A stretch of 64,000 nucleotides of DNA from Cytophaga aurantiaca DSM 3654 (GCF_000379725.1 NZ_KB903626.1:47082-111081); one strand, 5' to 3'; counted from the stretch's first letter, positions 19,556 to 29,440 are shown. The notes: generated by a model not told the origin, from the sequence alone. Translations and numbers: made by a program.

Positions 19556-20269
19556 TTATTTTAATTGGCGTAGATATAATTGTATGGTATTTTCCAATCC
19601 GTAATACAAGGCGTCGCACACCAATGCATGACCAATAGACACTTCATCTAAAAAAGGAATTTCTGTTTTTAAATAATTCAAATTAAACAGGTCCAGATCA
19701 TGTCCTGCATTGATCCCCAAACCCAATTCCTTTGCACATTTAGCTGCCTGAATATAATCTTTAACGGCCTCCGTTTTATTGGAATGAAATTTTGATGCAT
19801 ACGGCTCCGTATAGAGCTCTACACGGTCTGCGCCGGCAGTTGCAGCAGCTTCTATAAATTTCGGATGCGGATCCACAAACACCGAAACGCGTATGCCAAG
19901 TCGTTTGAAGTTGCTGATTGTTTCTTTAAGAAATGCCTGATGTTTGATGGTATCCCAGCCTGCATTGGAAGTAATGGCATCTACTGCATCCGGCACCAAT
20001 GTTACCTGATGAGGCTTCACATCTTCAACCAGTTTTATGAATGAGCCTTCCGGATTTCCTTCGATATTAAACTCGGTTGTTAATACTTTCTTTAATTCAT
20101 ACGCATCCTGATACCGGATATGGCGTTCATCCGGTCTGGGATGAATGGTGATTCCTTCAGCACCAAAGCGTTCACAATCCAATGCTACTTTGATTACATC
20201 CGGATTATTACCACCTCTCGCATTACGCAAAGTAGCTATTTTATTAATATTTACACTTAATCGAGTCAT
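19556..20269 (-). CDS. pdxJ: Pyridoxine 5'-phosphate synthase
   Basis: Condenses 1-deoxyxylulose-5-phosphate with 3-amino-2-oxopropyl phosphate in DXP-dependent vitamin B6 synthesis. The 237-residue product has [66 protein letters not shown] and [13 protein letters not shown] with the conserved catalytic His. It is divergently transcribed from yqeY, with overlapping control regions in only 65 bases. Confidence 0.95.
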   Translation of the reverse strand: MTRLSVNINKIATLRNARGGNNPDVIKVALDCERFGAEGITIHPRPDERHIRYQDAYELKKVLTTEFNIEGNPEGSFIKLVEDVKPHQVTLVPDAVDAITSNAGWDTIKHQAFLKETISNFKRLGIRVSVFVDPHPKFIEAAATAGADRVELYTEPYASKFHSNKTEAVKDYIQAAKCAKELGLGINAGHDLDLFNLNYLKTEIPFLDEVSIGHALVCDALYYGLENTIQLYLRQLK

Positions 20270-20273
20270 GTGC

Positions 20274-20303
20274 TTGTAGTATGTCCTTCTATTTATATTT
20301 TTG
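20274..20303 (+). promoter_or_regulatory. Promoter for the YqeY gene
   Basis: TTG at 20274-20276 and an exact -7 box TATTTTTG at 20296-20303 are separated by 19 bases. The ATG follows at 20335. It lies in the short divergent region with pdxJ. Confidence 0.6.
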
Positions 20304-20334
20304 TCTTACTAACACACAAAAATACAAAAGACAT

Positions 20335-20793
20335 ATGAGTTTAAAAGCAACAATCGAAACAGATATAAAAAAAGCAATGTTGGCAAAGAATGCAGATGAT
20401 TTAAGAGCATTAAGAGCAATTAAGTCTATGATATTGCTTGCAGAAACAGAAAAAGGTGCTTTAGGTGGCGATTTAACAGCCGATCAGGAATCAAAAATTC
20501 TTACAAAAGCCCACAAACAACGCAAAGAATCTGCTGACATTTTTGCTCAGCAAGACAGAAAAGATTTAGAAGAAAAAGAATTGCAAGAAATTGCAGTTAT
20601 TGAACGTTATCTTCCGAAACAACTTTCAACAGATGAGATTGAAGCTATTGTTAAAAATATTGTTTCTACGGTAGGTGCCAAAGGACCAGCGGATATGGGT
20701 AAAGTGATGGGCGTAGCTTCTAAAGAATTAGCTGGCAAAGCAGATGGCAAGGCTGTTTCAGAAGCAGTTAAAAAAATATTATCAACCTTATAA
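20335..20793 (+). CDS. GatB/YqeY domain protein
   Basis: A 152-residue YqeY-type protein related to the tRNA-binding tail domain of GatB amidotransferase. It has LKATIETDIKKAMLAKNADDL, LRAIKSMI, ILTKAHKQRKESADIFAQQ, IERYLPKQLS and GPADMGKVMGVASKELAGKADGKAVSEAVKKIL. The ATG at 20335 was chosen because the family begins there and a promoter precedes it; an upstream in-frame extension would cover the promoter. The function of stand-alone YqeY is unsettled; a tRNA-linked role is inferred from the domain. cvpA follows 12 bases later. Confidence 0.9.
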   Translation: MSLKATIETDIKKAMLAKNADDLRALRAIKSMILLAETEKGALGGDLTADQESKILTKAHKQRKESADIFAQQDRKDLEEKELQEIAVIERYLPKQLSTDEIEAIVKNIVSTVGAKGPADMGKVMGVASKELAGKADGKAVSEAVKKILSTL

Positions 20794-20805
20794 TCAGAAA
20801 TTCAA

Positions 20806-21324
20806 TTGGAAATAATTGACATTATATTAATTCTGATCTTAGGTTACGGCGGCTATAAAGGCTATCAAACAGGTTTATTAATTCAGGTCATAACCTTTAT
20901 AGCATTTATCATTGCTATCGTTACTGCATTTAATTTATGCCAACTTGGAGTCACCAAACTTAAAGCTTGGTACGACCTGAACAATAGTCTTTTACCCGTT
21001 ATAAGTTTCCTGATTATATTCATTGGAGTATTAATATTAATTATTTTATTAGGTAGATTTCTTACTTCAGTTCTTCATCAATCTTTATTGGGGAGTATTG
21101 ATCAATATGCCGGAGCATTGGTTGGTATTCTAAAAGCTGCTTTTGGATTGGGCTGTGTACTATGGCTGCTTGAAAAATCAGGGTTGAAAATACCTGCTGA
21201 ATATACAGATGAATCCTTTGTATATGTATGGCTAACAGAGTATTCACCCAGTGTTATAAAATTATTAGGTAAAATAATTCCTTTTGAAGATATAATGATC
21301 AAAGTGGAAAAACTTATTAGCTGA
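20806..21324 (+). CDS. CvpA family membrane protein
   Basis: A 172-residue protein with four predicted membrane helices. The family opening IIDIILILILGYGGYKGYQTGL is followed by a second helix, VISFLIIFIGVLILIILLGR, and LLGSIDQYAGALVGILKAA. The only start compatible with the family N-terminus is TTG at 20806; the next ATG is near the end of the gene. CvpA homologues are linked to colicin V production and envelope stress, with no defined biochemical activity. It is probably translated from the yqeY transcript. Confidence 0.8.
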   Translation: MEIIDIILILILGYGGYKGYQTGLLIQVITFIAFIIAIVTAFNLCQLGVTKLKAWYDLNNSLLPVISFLIIFIGVLILIILLGRFLTSVLHQSLLGSIDQYAGALVGILKAAFGLGCVLWLLEKSGLKIPAEYTDESFVYVWLTEYSPSVIKLLGKIIPFEDIMIKVEKLIS

Positions 21325-21431
21325 TATTCATCACATTAATTACTCTGCTGATTAATGAATGAATATGGATTATTGAGAACTTTGTTTTAGATTGCACGTT
21401 AGTACTTGTACAATGCGTATTTGTTGATTTT

Positions 21432-22205
21432 ATGGAGTTGATAATTAAAAAAGAAGGCGACTTCAAATTTGTTGAAGAAGGCGAAGGGGAAGTTCTACTT
21501 CTTCTGCATGGATTGTTTGGTGCATTGAGTAATTGGGAAAAATTGGTTACGTATTTTAGTAAGCAATACAGAGTAATAATACCAATGCTTCCTATATATG
21601 AAATGCCCATAAAATCTGCTGGTTTAGAGGGCTTAGTAACTTTTGTTGAAAAATTTGTTGAATATAAAAAACTTACAAATTTAAACTTAATAGGAAATTC
21701 ATTAGGTGGACATGTTGGTCTTTTATATGCGCTAAAAAATCAATCAAAAATAAAAAGTATCACATTAACCGGAAGTTCAGGTTTATTTGAAAATGCCATG
21801 GGCGGCTCATTTCCTAAACGCGGTAATTATAAATATGTAAAAGAACGTGTTGAGTACACATTCTTTTACCCTGAAACAGCTACAAAAGAATTAGTGGACG
21901 AAGTATACGATATATGCAGTGACATACCAAAATGTATCCGCATTATAGCTATTGCCAAATCTGCACAACGACATAATATTGCAAGTGATTTGCATAAAAT
22001 AAATAAACCAACGTTATTGATCTGGGGTTTAAATGATACCATTACTCCTGCTTTAGTAGCACATGAATTTAATTTACTAATTAAAAAGTCTGAATTATAT
22101 TATATTGATAAATGCGGTCACGCTCCAATGATGGAGCATCCGGAAAAATTCAATTCTATATTTGAACGTTTTATAAACAAACACGCTACCACACATGCTG
22201 GCTGA
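21432..22205 (+). CDS. Alpha/beta hydrolase
   Basis: A 257-residue cytoplasmic hydrolase with HGLFGALSNW (oxyanion hole), the nucleophile elbow IGNSLGGHVGL, an acid in LIWGLNDTITP and the catalytic His in DKCGHAPMMEHPEKF. The G-N-S-L-G-G elbow resembles meta-cleavage and haloalkane-type hydrolases, but the substrate cannot be told. Its 3' end overlaps the start of the CBS-domain gene by 11 bases, and nadK follows, so the three are probably co-expressed. Confidence 0.82.
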   Translation: MELIIKKEGDFKFVEEGEGEVLLLLHGLFGALSNWEKLVTYFSKQYRVIIPMLPIYEMPIKSAGLEGLVTFVEKFVEYKKLTNLNLIGNSLGGHVGLLYALKNQSKIKSITLTGSSGLFENAMGGSFPKRGNYKYVKERVEYTFFYPETATKELVDEVYDICSDIPKCIRIIAIAKSAQRHNIASDLHKINKPTLLIWGLNDTITPALVAHEFNLLIKKSELYYIDKCGHAPMMEHPEKFNSIFERFINKHATTHAG

Positions 22206-22860
22206 AGAATTCATCAATCAAATGATACCGCCATTAAAACCGAATGACAGCAGTCAGACGGCTTTAAACTGGATGGAGGTATTTCATTTAACACAACTGG
22301 CGGTTGTGGATGAGCGCATGTTCAAAGGTATCATTGATGAAGAATCCATTTTAGAAAAGAACAACCCCAATTTACCTATCTCTGAATATCCATTGAGTTA
22401 TAAAGATGTGACGGTTAAATCCAATTCACATTATTACGATGTTATCAATCTTGCCAGCAAAAATCAATTGGAGCTTATGCCCGTTGTTGGTGAAGCGAAT
22501 GAATACCTTGGTGTTATCTCTGTTAATGAAACTTCCGTTGCAATTGCAAAGATGTTTGCAAGCCAGGGACCAGGCGGGATCATTGTATTGGCAATGAAAG
22601 AAATCGATTATTCACTTGCTCAGATATCCAGATTAATTGAAGCAAACGACACAAAGATTTTAAGTGTATTCGTAACAGATGATTCCAAAAAAGATTCATA
22701 CATACGAGTAACGCTAAAGCTTAATCGTGTAGATTTGACGCGGGTTATAGCAACACTTGAACGCTATGATTATAAAATCATAGCTCAGTTTCAGGAATCA
22801 GACGTTGAAAATTATGACAAGGATCGCTTAGACATGTTGTTTAAATACCTTAACATTTAA
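22195..22860 (+). CDS. CBS-domain protein with ACT-like C-terminus
   Basis: A 221-residue protein. Residues about 1-130 look like a CBS pair (MIPPLKPNDSSQTALNWMEV, LAVVDERMFKGIIDEESIL, then LELMPVVGEANEYLGVISVNE). The C-terminal 80 residues (GGIIVLAMKEIDYSLAQISR, IRVTLKLNRVDLTRVIATLE) resemble an ACT-type regulatory fold. CBS pairs bind adenine nucleotides, so a sensor of energy charge or of NAD(P)-related nucleotides would suit the downstream nadK. That link is inferred from neighbourhood only. The start overlaps the hydrolase gene. Confidence 0.8.
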   Translation: MLAEEFINQMIPPLKPNDSSQTALNWMEVFHLTQLAVVDERMFKGIIDEESILEKNNPNLPISEYPLSYKDVTVKSNSHYYDVINLASKNQLELMPVVGEANEYLGVISVNETSVAIAKMFASQGPGGIIVLAMKEIDYSLAQISRLIEANDTKILSVFVTDDSKKDSYIRVTLKLNRVDLTRVIATLERYDYKIIAQFQESDVENYDKDRLDMLFKYLNI

Positions 22861-22872
22861 ACTCTGACTTGT

Positions 22873-23751
22873 ATGATTTTTGCCCTTCACGGTCGACCGT
22901 TTAAAAAAGACAATATTTCTTATGTTCAGCATTTATTGAATCATCTTCAAAAAAGAGAGATTCAATTGATCATTAACGAATCTTTCGTTGACTATCTGCT
23001 GGAATGCAAAATTATTCTGCCAACTTCTTATACTGTTTTTAAAACCAACGCAGATCTTCATCAGGCAAAGTTGATGTTGAGCATTGGTGGGGATGGAACA
23101 TTATTGGAAGCCGCTACATTTGTAGGAAACAAAAATATTCCGCTTGTAGGTATCAATACCGGCCGTCTTGGTTTTTTAGCAACTACACCAAGAGAAGAAT
23201 TGGAAAGCGCAATTGATGAACTCATTTCAGGAAGTTATTCCATTTCAAGCAGAACACTGATTAAACTGGTAACAGAAGAAAAATTATTCGGCGGATTAAA
23301 TTATGCATTGAATGAATTTGCGTTAACAAAACGTGATTCTTCTTCTATGATCACTGTTCATACATACATTGATGGAGAATTTCTAAACTCATACTGGGCA
23401 GACGGCTTATTAGTATCAACACCTACGGGCTCCACAGGATATTCTCTAAGCTGCGGTGGACCATTGGTACATCCTAAAACAGAGAATTTCATCATTACGC
23501 CTATCAGTCCTCACAATCTTAATGTACGGCCAATGATTGTTCCGGACAATTCACTTATTTCGTTTGAAATTGAAGGCAGAAACCAAAATTTTCTGATTTC
23601 GTTAGATTCCAGATCGGAAATTGTATCCTCAACCATTAAATTGTCCGTTAAAAAGGAAGATTTTCAGATTCAACTCGTTGAATTAAAAAACTACAATTAT
23701 TATAAAACACTCCGGAGCAAACTAAATTGGGGCTTGGACGCGAGAAATTGA
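22873..23751 (+). CDS. nadK: NAD kinase
   Basis: Phosphorylates NAD to NADP. The 292-residue product has the diagnostic GGDGTLLEAATFVG motif near residue 75, GINTGRLGFLA, LNEFALTKRD, and the substrate-binding TPTGSTGYSLSCGGPLVHP. No signal peptide. It begins 12 bases after the CBS-domain gene. Downstream are two outer-membrane barrel genes and uppS-bamA, the order I recall from several Bacteroidetes genomes. Confidence 0.95.
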   Translation: MIFALHGRPFKKDNISYVQHLLNHLQKREIQLIINESFVDYLLECKIILPTSYTVFKTNADLHQAKLMLSIGGDGTLLEAATFVGNKNIPLVGINTGRLGFLATTPREELESAIDELISGSYSISSRTLIKLVTEEKLFGGLNYALNEFALTKRDSSSMITVHTYIDGEFLNSYWADGLLVSTPTGSTGYSLSCGGPLVHPKTENFIITPISPHNLNVRPMIVPDNSLISFEIEGRNQNFLISLDSRSEIVSSTIKLSVKKEDFQIQLVELKNYNYYKTLRSKLNWGLDARN

Positions 23752-23838
23752 TTTAATTTTGAAATAATAGTCTTATATTGAACAACTTTTGACAAGCTGG
23801 CATATAAAATTACAACCCGTGGTAATATTATTTAGTTT

Positions 23839-24831
23839 ATGAAGCAATTTAAATCGTTATTCTTCGTTATTTTTTTACTAAGTCTTTGCACATTCAATAG
23901 CAACGCCCAAAAAAGCTTTAAAAAATATCGCTATTACAGCATAGGTGGCTGCTTAAATGTAATGAACTATGTGGGTGATTTAGATCCAGGACCAAGTTTC
24001 CTAAGCCCAGGTACAAGATATACCAGATATAATATTGGAGTTACAGGATTGTATAGAATTAAGCCTAGAATTTCACTTAGAGGAACCATTTCCTATGGAA
24101 GAATTAAGGGGGATGATGCGAATAGTTCTCTTGACAATGAAGATAAATATAGAGCATTCAGAAATTTATCGTTCCGAAATCAAATTTATGAAGCAAAATT
24201 TGACTTAGTTATAGATCTTTTTGAAAACTCAAGAAGGTATACCAAAAGGCCTGATTACACACCATATATGTTTATTGGTCTGGCTTATTTTCACCATAGC
24301 CCTGAAGCAAAAAATCCTCAAGGAGATTGGATTGATTTAAAAAGTTTGCATACAGAGGGTCAAGGATTACCCGGAGGACCGAAAAATTACTCGAGAAACC
24401 AATTAGCCATTCCAATTGGCGTTGGCTTCAGATATAAGCTTTCTAAACAATGGGATTTGGCATTTGACATAGGCTGGAGATTTACACTTACAGATTATTT
24501 AGATGATGTTGCAGGTGTATACTACGACAAACAAAAATTAACGGATGCATATGGTGATGAAGCCAGAATAATGTCTGACAGATCATACGCAGCATATTCA
24601 TCCAATCCTGAACTTGCTGCAAGCGCTGACAATACATTTGGATCTAATCCCGAAACATATTATGCTGGTAAACCTCAAAACCAACAGGATGGATGGACAG
24701 GTGTTACTACATATGGCCAGCCAGGCGGTCAAAGAGGTGATTTAAAAGGCAAAAGAGACGTGTATACCGTTGCAGGTTTTCACTTAACATACATATTCCC
24801 AGGCAAAGTAGTTTGCCCAAAATTCAGATAA
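23839..24831 (+). CDS. DUF6089-type outer-membrane beta-barrel protein A
   Basis: A 330-residue secreted protein with signal peptide MKQFKSLFFVIFLLSLCTFNSNA. It is followed by alternating strands typical of a beta-barrel (YYSIGGCLNVMNYVGDL, RYNIGVTGLYRIKPRISLRG, AIPIGVGFRYKLSKQWDL, AGFHLTYIFPGK). The N-terminal motif and position between nadK and uppS-bamA match Bacteroidetes DUF6089 (recognition from memory). It ends in KVVCPKFR, like its neighbour, which ends in KVVCPR. Function unknown; outer-membrane location inferred. The next gene starts one base after its stop. Confidence 0.8.
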   Translation: MKQFKSLFFVIFLLSLCTFNSNAQKSFKKYRYYSIGGCLNVMNYVGDLDPGPSFLSPGTRYTRYNIGVTGLYRIKPRISLRGTISYGRIKGDDANSSLDNEDKYRAFRNLSFRNQIYEAKFDLVIDLFENSRRYTKRPDYTPYMFIGLAYFHHSPEAKNPQGDWIDLKSLHTEGQGLPGGPKNYSRNQLAIPIGVGFRYKLSKQWDLAFDIGWRFTLTDYLDDVAGVYYDKQKLTDAYGDEARIMSDRSYAAYSSNPELAASADNTFGSNPETYYAGKPQNQQDGWTGVTTYGQPGGQRGDLKGKRDVYTVAGFHLTYIFPGKVVCPKFR

Positions 24832-24832
24832 A

Positions 24833-25528
24833 ATGATTCTTACGTTCTTTCAAAAGATAGGGGGATTTTTTCTCTCTATCTTTTTTATTTACAGCTCATT
24901 TCAGGCTTCAGCTCAAAAACATGAGCTTGGATTCGGTTTAGGAGGTTCAAATTATTCAGGCGACATTGTAAAACTGGTGGATGTAAGAAACTTCAGACCG
25001 GCAGGACAGCTGTATTTCCGTCTTAATTTCAGCCCGGCTGTATGTTTGAAATTTGCAACAAGCCTTGGTGTATTAACTGCTTCGGATAGCAAATACAACA
25101 GTCCAATAGCCGACTACAGAAAGGCCAGCTTCTCTACCCTATATAACGATGTAAATGTAATGGTGGAATATAATTTTTTAGATTTCGCCTATACAGAAAA
25201 AAGCAATGGCGAACATTTCTCTCCCTACATAACTGTAGGATTTGGCCTATTGAACTACAAAAGTACTATTTCAGACCCTGATTATAAGGTCAATACACTG
25301 GCGCAACCCGTAATACCCTTGGGGGGAGGCTTTAAATACAGAACAAATGCCCATTGGATATTTTCATTCCAATTTATTGCCAATAAAACTTTTACTGACT
25401 CTATTGACGGAATATACAATCAAAAAGGGTCGGCTAAATCCATAACCAATACACACGACAAGGACTGGTATTATTATTCCGGTGTTTCTGTGGGGTATGT
25501 TTTCTGGAAAGTAGTATGCCCAAGATAA
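24833..25528 (+). CDS. DUF6089-type outer-membrane beta-barrel protein B
   Basis: A 231-residue homologue of the preceding gene with a signal peptide (cleavage near ASAQ). GFGLGGSNYSGDIVKLVD at the mature N-terminus, FRPAGQLYFRLNFSP and repeated amphipathic strands (FSPYITVGFGLLNYKS, YYYSGVSVGYVFWK) indicate a small barrel, and it shares the C-terminal KVVCP tail. A tandem duplication followed by divergence is likely. It starts one base after its neighbour's stop, implying coupled translation. uppS follows after 53 bases. Confidence 0.78.
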   Translation: MILTFFQKIGGFFLSIFFIYSSFQASAQKHELGFGLGGSNYSGDIVKLVDVRNFRPAGQLYFRLNFSPAVCLKFATSLGVLTASDSKYNSPIADYRKASFSTLYNDVNVMVEYNFLDFAYTEKSNGEHFSPYITVGFGLLNYKSTISDPDYKVNTLAQPVIPLGGGFKYRTNAHWIFSFQFIANKTFTDSIDGIYNQKGSAKSITNTHDKDWYYYSGVSVGYVFWKVVCPR

Positions 25529-25581
25529 TACAATTTTAAAAAGGGCATTTTTATTAGTACATTTACCCTTCGATAAAATTC

Positions 25582-26337
25582 ATGGAATACCAATCAAATA
25601 TTGACCCCTCAAAATTGCCCGAGCATATCGCCATTATCATGGATGGTAATGGTCGTTGGGCAAAAAAACAAGGATTGCTTAATCGTATTTTCGGCCATAA
25701 AAGTGCCATAACTTCTGTGAGAGAAACGACAGAAACTTGTGCTGAATTGGGTATTAAATACTTGACATTATATGCTTTTTCTACTGAAAATTGGAGTCGA
25801 CCAAAAGAAGAAGTAAATGCATTAATGGAACTTTTAGTTTCTACAATTAAAAGTGAAGCACCTACGCTTACTAAAAACAACGTTCGTTTAAATGCAATTG
25901 GTGATCTTGCTTCATTACCTAAATCTTGTCAAAAAGAATTAGCAGAAACAATTGAACTTACAAAACACAATAGCGGGCTTGTATTGACGTTAGCATTGAG
26001 CTATAGCGGCAGATGGGAAATAATTGAAGCAGTGAAAAAGATTGCATTAGCTGTATCCGCGAATACACTAGCTGTAGACTCAATTAATGATACCACATTC
26101 AGAAATTACTTATCTGATTCTACTTTACCTGATCCGGAATTGTTGATTCGTACCAGTGGCGAATTCAGAGTAAGCAATTTTCTACTATGGCAAATTGCCT
26201 ATACTGAAATTCATATTACTGATGTACTATGGCCTGATTTCAGAAAAAATGATTTATATACCGCACTTATAGATTTTCAAAAAAGAGAGCGTCGTTTTGG
26301 AAAAATAAGTGAACAATTGAATGGTGCAAAAGCTTAA
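25582..26337 (+). CDS. uppS: Isoprenyl transferase (undecaprenyl diphosphate synthase)
   Basis: A cis-prenyltransferase that makes the C55 lipid carrier for peptidoglycan and polysaccharide assembly. The 251-residue product has HIAIIMDGNGRWAKKQG with the essential Asp D21, GHKSAITSVRETTETCAELG, YAFSTENWSRPKEEVNALM and RTSGEFRVSNFLLWQIAYTE. In that last block most enzymes have GE.R.SNF, and it is fully kept. Its stop abuts the bamA start (TAA then ATG). Confidence 0.95.
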   Translation: MEYQSNIDPSKLPEHIAIIMDGNGRWAKKQGLLNRIFGHKSAITSVRETTETCAELGIKYLTLYAFSTENWSRPKEEVNALMELLVSTIKSEAPTLTKNNVRLNAIGDLASLPKSCQKELAETIELTKHNSGLVLTLALSYSGRWEIIEAVKKIALAVSANTLAVDSINDTTFRNYLSDSTLPDPELLIRTSGEFRVSNFLLWQIAYTEIHITDVLWPDFRKNDLYTALIDFQKRERRFGKISEQLNGAKA

Positions 26338-28896
26338 ATGAGAAAGATACTATATATCATTTTTTTAGTTCACGTAATTACGTTTACATCCTATAGTCAA
26401 CAGTGGCGCTATGGTGGTGGTGCAAAAAGAACAAATGTTGAAATCAATTATGAAAACCCTCAGGAATTCTATATTGGTGGTATTACTGTTTCAGGCGTTC
26501 AGTTCTTGGATCCTGAAGCAATCATCGCATTAACCGGCTTAAAAGTTGGTGACAAAATCACAATTCCCGGAGATGAAATATCAAATGCTATTAAGAAGCT
26601 TTGGGAGCAAGGCTTGATCGGTGATGTAGAAGTTGTAGTTAAAAAAATTGAAGTAAAGAATATCTATTTAGAGTTTGTAATCAAAGAACGTCCCCGTTTA
26701 ACAAAATTCATTTTTGAGGGCGCCACAAAATCTGAACGGGAAGACCTGGAAGATAAAATTGATTTGGCCAGAGGACGTATTGTAAACGAAGCGTTAATCA
26801 AAAACACAAAAAATAAAATTGTTGAATACTATCTTGAAAAAGGATATCTGTATGCAGCAATTGATATTACTCAGATCAAGGATACCATTCTTGACAACAA
26901 CATCATTTTAAGTGTTAATATCGACAAAAAGGAAAAAGTACGAATTAACAAAGTATACTTAAGCGGCAATACTTCTTTTGAATCTGCATTTCTTCAAAAA
27001 AAGATGAAGAAAACAAAAGGTAAAAGTGCATTAAATCTGTGGACTGGTACTAAGATGATCAATAAAACCTACACAGCTGATAAAGCTGCGTTAGTGGAGT
27101 TTTATAATTCAAGAGGGTATCGGGATATGCGCATCGTAGAAGATAGCATTTCCCGCCATAAAGATTATGATGTAGATGTTTATATTCAAATAGAAGAAGG
27201 CAATAAATACTATTTCAGAAATATTACGTGGAAGGGTAACTACATTTACTCTACGCAACAATTAAGAGAGATACTCGGCATTAAAAAGGGTGATGTATAT
27301 AACAACGATCAGTTGCAGCAAAAATTAAGCTTCAATCCGGCGGGACCTGACATCAGTTCGCTTTATTTAGATAACGGGTATCTTTTCTTCAGTATTGATC
27401 CGGTTGAAATTCTGATTGAAGGCGATTCAATTGATATTGAAATGCGTATTTATGAAGGTGAACAAGCCATCGTGAATCACATTGAAGTTGAAGGAAACAC
27501 CAAAACACACGATCACGTAATTTTACGTGAAGTAAGAACATACCCTGGCGACAAATTCAGTCGTGCAGATTTGATTCGTACGCAAAGAGAATTAGCTGCG
27601 TTAAATTATTTTGATAACGAAAGTTTAGGAATGAATCCTGTTCCTAATCCGGCAACCGGAAAGGTAGACATTGGCTATTCGGTTACAGAAAAACCAAATG
27701 ATCAGGTAGAGTTGTCCGGTGGTTGGGGTGGATACTATGGTTTCGTTGGAACCGTTGGTTTGGTGTTCAATAATTTCTCCCTCAGAAATATAAAACATCC
27801 AAAAACCTGGAGCCCGCTTCCTTCGGGAGATGGCCAGCGACTTGCATTCAGAATTCAAGCGAATGGTAGAACGTACCAAACGTATTCTATTTCATTCACG
27901 GAACCTTGGTTGGGTGGTAAAAAACCAACATCCTTATCTGTGAGCTTACAACACTCTGTACAAAGTCAGTTGATTTCAAACGGCTACGGAAAAAGTATTA
28001 AATCCGGATCACTGCAGGTAAGCGGTATTACAGTTGGTGTAGGTAAACGATTAAAATGGCCGGATGACTTCTTTACATTGAATCATACGTTCTCATTGTT
28101 AAGATACACGCTTCACAATTATCAAAGCAGTTCTTCAACAGCTGTGATTGGTTACACTACAGGGTATTCAAATAACTTCTCGTATAATTTAACATTATCA
28201 CGAAATAGTATTGATAACTTCCAGTTTCCTTCTTCAGGTGCTAACATTGCAATGAGTATGACGTTCACTCCGCCTTATTCATACTTCAACAAATTGGATT
28301 ACCAAGATCCGGATATGTTGCCTAGCCAACGATACAAATGGCTTGAGTACCAAAAATACGGTCTGGACATATCATGGTTTACAACTGTTTGGCAGCACAG
28401 ACAAAAATCCAAACATAAAATTGTATTCAATGCCCGTTTCCATGGTGGTGTAATTGCTGCATATCAACCTGGTGTAGGCGTGGGACCATTTGAACGTTAC
28501 ATCATGGGTGGTGATGGTCTTTCAGGTTATAACTTCCTTCTTGGTTCTGATATCATTGGTTTAAGAGGTTATGCAAACAACTCGATCAAACCTACTCCTT
28601 CAGGTGGTGTGGCATTTGATAAATTTGTAGCAGAGATACGTTACCCGATTTCAAATAGTCCTTCATTTTCTATATTTGTACTTACCTTCTTCGAAGCAGG
28701 TAATACATGGGCAGATATACACGATGTAAATCCATTTAATGTTTACCGTTCTGCAGGTGTTGGTGCAAGAATATTTATGCCTGCATTTGGTTTAATTGGT
28801 ATAGACTGGGGTGTACCGTTTGACGAAGTTCCTGGCTATCCAAATCCGAATCACAAGGCACACGTTACGTTTACAATTGGTCAACAAATCCGTTAA
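26338..28896 (+). CDS. bamA: Outer-membrane protein assembly factor BamA
   Basis: An 852-residue Omp85 protein with a signal peptide (cleavage near TSYSQ). POTRA repeats span roughly residues 45-430 (IGGITVSGVQFLDPEAIIALTG, INKVYLSGNTSFESAFLQK, FRNITWKGNYIYSTQQLRE, VNHIEVEGNTKTHDHVILRE). The C-terminal barrel carries LRGYANNSI, in the position of the conserved VRGF/Y lid-lock motif, and a final strand ending in aromatic-rich sequence. It folds and inserts outer-membrane barrels. It starts directly after uppS and is followed by two periplasmic chaperone genes. Confidence 0.95.
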   Translation: MRKILYIIFLVHVITFTSYSQQWRYGGGAKRTNVEINYENPQEFYIGGITVSGVQFLDPEAIIALTGLKVGDKITIPGDEISNAIKKLWEQGLIGDVEVVVKKIEVKNIYLEFVIKERPRLTKFIFEGATKSEREDLEDKIDLARGRIVNEALIKNTKNKIVEYYLEKGYLYAAIDITQIKDTILDNNIILSVNIDKKEKVRINKVYLSGNTSFESAFLQKKMKKTKGKSALNLWTGTKMINKTYTADKAALVEFYNSRGYRDMRIVEDSISRHKDYDVDVYIQIEEGNKYYFRNITWKGNYIYSTQQLREILGIKKGDVYNNDQLQQKLSFNPAGPDISSLYLDNGYLFFSIDPVEILIEGDSIDIEMRIYEGEQAIVNHIEVEGNTKTHDHVILREVRTYPGDKFSRADLIRTQRELAALNYFDNESLGMNPVPNPATGKVDIGYSVTEKPNDQVELSGGWGGYYGFVGTVGLVFNNFSLRNIKHPKTWSPLPSGDGQRLAFRIQANGRTYQTYSISFTEPWLGGKKPTSLSVSLQHSVQSQLISNGYGKSIKSGSLQVSGITVGVGKRLKWPDDFFTLNHTFSLLRYTLHNYQSSSSTAVIGYTTGYSNNFSYNLTLSRNSIDNFQFPSSGANIAMSMTFTPPYSYFNKLDYQDPDMLPSQRYKWLEYQKYGLDISWFTTVWQHRQKSKHKIVFNARFHGGVIAAYQPGVGVGPFERYIMGGDGLSGYNFLLGSDIIGLRGYANNSIKPTPSGGVAFDKFVAEIRYPISNSPSFSIFVLTFFEAGNTWADIHDVNPFNVYRSAGVGARIFMPAFGLIGIDWGVPFDEVPGYPNPNHKAHVTFTIGQQIR

Positions 28897-28900
28897 CTAT

Positions 28901-29440
28901 ATGAAAAATGTATGTTTGGCATTATTATTGAGTTTAGCCTCCACGTTCGCCTGGGGTCAAAAGTTTGGTTATATTGATTCAGAATACATTATTAAACAAA
29001 TGCCTGAATACAAGAAAGCTCAAACTGAATTGAATGAGTTCTCTTTAAAATGGCAAAAGGAAATCGAGGCTGATCAGGTTAAAATTGATAAGCTAAGACA
29101 GGAATATCAGGCAGAAGAAGTCTTGCTTACAGAAGATATGCGCAAGGAGCGAATGGATACAATAGCTGCAAGAGAGACTAAATTACGTGAATTGCAAAAA
29201 AACTATTTCGGATTCAAAGGCTTATTATATTTAAAAAGACAAGAGCTTGTTAAACCTGCTCAAGACAAATTATACAAAGCAATTGAAAAAGTAGCCAAAG
29301 AGAAAAAATTAGCTATTATCTTTGATAAATCAGGTGAGCTGGTAATGTTATATACAGACCCGATTCACGATTATACCGATTATGTTCTAGAAGCCCTCGG
29401 CCTGGGAGATAAAAACGACCAAGTACCAACAAACAAATAA
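28901..29440 (+). CDS. OmpH/Skp-family periplasmic chaperone 1
   Basis: A 179-residue protein with signal peptide MKNVCLALLLSLASTFAWG. The Skp-type arms are an extended charged coiled coil (about residues 40-110) flanked by FGYIDSEYIIKQMPEY and a C-terminal strand KLAIIFDKSGELVMLY. It escorts unfolded outer-membrane proteins to BamA, encoded four bases upstream. Start ATG 28901 places the signal peptide at the N-terminus; a longer in-frame reading overlaps bamA and lacks one. Confidence 0.9.
   Translation: MKNVCLALLLSLASTFAWGQKFGYIDSEYIIKQMPEYKKAQTELNEFSLKWQKEIEADQVKIDKLRQEYQAEEVLLTEDMRKERMDTIAARETKLRELQKNYFGFKGLLYLKRQELVKPAQDKLYKAIEKVAKEKKLAIIFDKSGELVMLYTDPIHDYTDYVLEALGLGDKNDQVPTNK

Noticed and set aside
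20281..20334. N-terminal extension of the YqeY protein
   Set aside because: It would translate the -7 box and the transcription start; family similarity starts at ATG 20335.
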